From NCBI RefSeq assembly GCF_900258035.1, contig NZ_OGTP01000005.1, positions 243,155 to 307,154 on the forward strand: DNA of 64,000 nt, in the 5' to 3' direction. Origin of the DNA: Caballeronia novacaledonica. GTDB lineage: Bacteria; Pseudomonadota; Gammaproteobacteria; Burkholderiales; Burkholderiaceae. Position numbers and translations under genes: made by a program. Positions 63,790-64,000 of the stretch are shown here, piece by piece. How positions within the stretch are numbered: the stretch's first letter is position 1; each line of letters starts with the position of its first letter. The notes under the pieces are model-generated. The model made no database searches. It saw nothing but the letters and a program-made list of their open reading frames with translations, and was not told the origin of the DNA.

Positions 63790-64000
63790 TGATCGCTCCA
63801 GTCGGAAGGCGCGCCGCCGAAGGCCGTGCCCGAATAGGATTGCTCGAACCAGCCGCCGTGCGCGGGCTCGCCCGGCACAGGCGCGGGCGCCAGCAGCGAC
63901 ACGAAGAGCGCGCCCGCCGCGACGCCCGCCGCGCCCGCGCCGACGAAGCCCACGCCCGAAAACCAGATGCGCGGACGCCGCCAGAACGCGCGCGCGGGCC
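63786..64000 (-). CDS. Single-span membrane protein, 3' part only
   Basis: The frame enters from the right edge and ends at 63786. The visible 70 residues contain one membrane helix (GVGFVGAGAAGVAAGALFVS) and a Gly/Trp-rich periplasmic tail ending SDWSDQ. By analogy with cnrYXH-type operons it may be an anti-sigma-like partner of the sensor, but this is inference from position only. Confidence 0.5.
   Translation of the reverse strand, partial: PARAFWRRPRIWFSGVGFVGAGAAGVAAGALFVSLLAPAPVPGEPAHGGWFEQSYSGTAFGGAPSDWSDQ

Overview
The window looks like a replicon of a high-GC betaproteobacterium of the Burkholderia/Caballeronia/Paraburkholderia group. The evidence is very high third-position GC, families typical of the group (DUF3562, DUF2968, KgtP, ChrB/ChrA, a Frc/OxlT oxalate locus) and long antisense open frames. 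This is inferred from gene content; no rRNA or tRNA was seen. About the first 14 kb and roughly 18.3-19.0 kb are accessory and decayed; most of the rest is compact chromosome-like sequence.

Layout. (1) 1-6.1 kb is a lower-GC island with the 5' part of a HEPN/Toprim-associated protein, an acidic small protein with a decayed second copy, a protein with an R-x4-H HEPN-like motif, a DUF4365 (PD-(D/E)XK-like) protein and a zinc-ribbon protein. It looks like defence or conflict material. (2) 6.6-11.5 kb is a heavily eroded prophage: an integrase with frameshifts, an excisionase-like frame, portal and tail-lysozyme remnants, and baseplate genes. (3) 12-14 kb holds a DUF3562 gene, a frameshifted IS5-type transposase and an IS3 orfB fragment. 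(4) 14-18.2 kb has fadD and a tight phospholipid operon (CDP-alcohol phosphatidyltransferase, PlsC, CdsA-like). (5) 18.5-20.2 kb has an IS3 remnant that cut off the 3' end of an rcnA-like Ni/Co efflux gene; its RcnR/FrmR-type repressor and probable operator remain. (6) 20.2-24.7 kb is a chromate-resistance operon, chrB-chrA-Tat-exported SOD-beta-propeller, followed by a small lipoprotein gene.

(7) 25-38.5 kb is an aldehyde dehydrogenase, a LysR gene and an oxalate/organic-acid locus. It contains an OxlT-type transporter coupled to a LysR gene, a PanE-like reductase, a GntR/FCD regulator, a second sucCD pair, formyl-CoA:oxalate CoA-transferase (frc), a fumarylacetoacetate-hydrolase-family gene and an unusual membrane protein. 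No oxalyl-CoA decarboxylase gene is in the window. A near-identical 15-bp element (TGTATATCAGA core) occurs four times, at the promoters of panE, sucC and frc and upstream of the GntR gene. I read this as a GntR regulon. The gene set suggests oxalate assimilation by oxalyl-CoA reduction to glyoxylate, with succinyl-CoA as a possible CoA donor.

(8) 38.5-50.5 kb is mixed chromosomal content: CsbD-like protein, a response regulator coupled to a KaiC-like ATPase, DUF2968, Ogt, a secreted nuclease, an alpha/beta hydrolase, MATE and YnfA membrane proteins, DUF2891 and KgtP. (9) 50.5-56.5 kb is an AraC regulator divergent from an acyl-CoA dehydrogenase / acyl-CoA ligase / enoyl-CoA hydratase / 3-hydroxyisobutyryl-CoA hydrolase operon. 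(10) 56.6-64 kb has a secreted protein, DUF6572, an AI-2E-family exporter, a di-haem cytochrome c, and a DUF1501/DUF1800/periplasmic-sensor operon running off the right edge.
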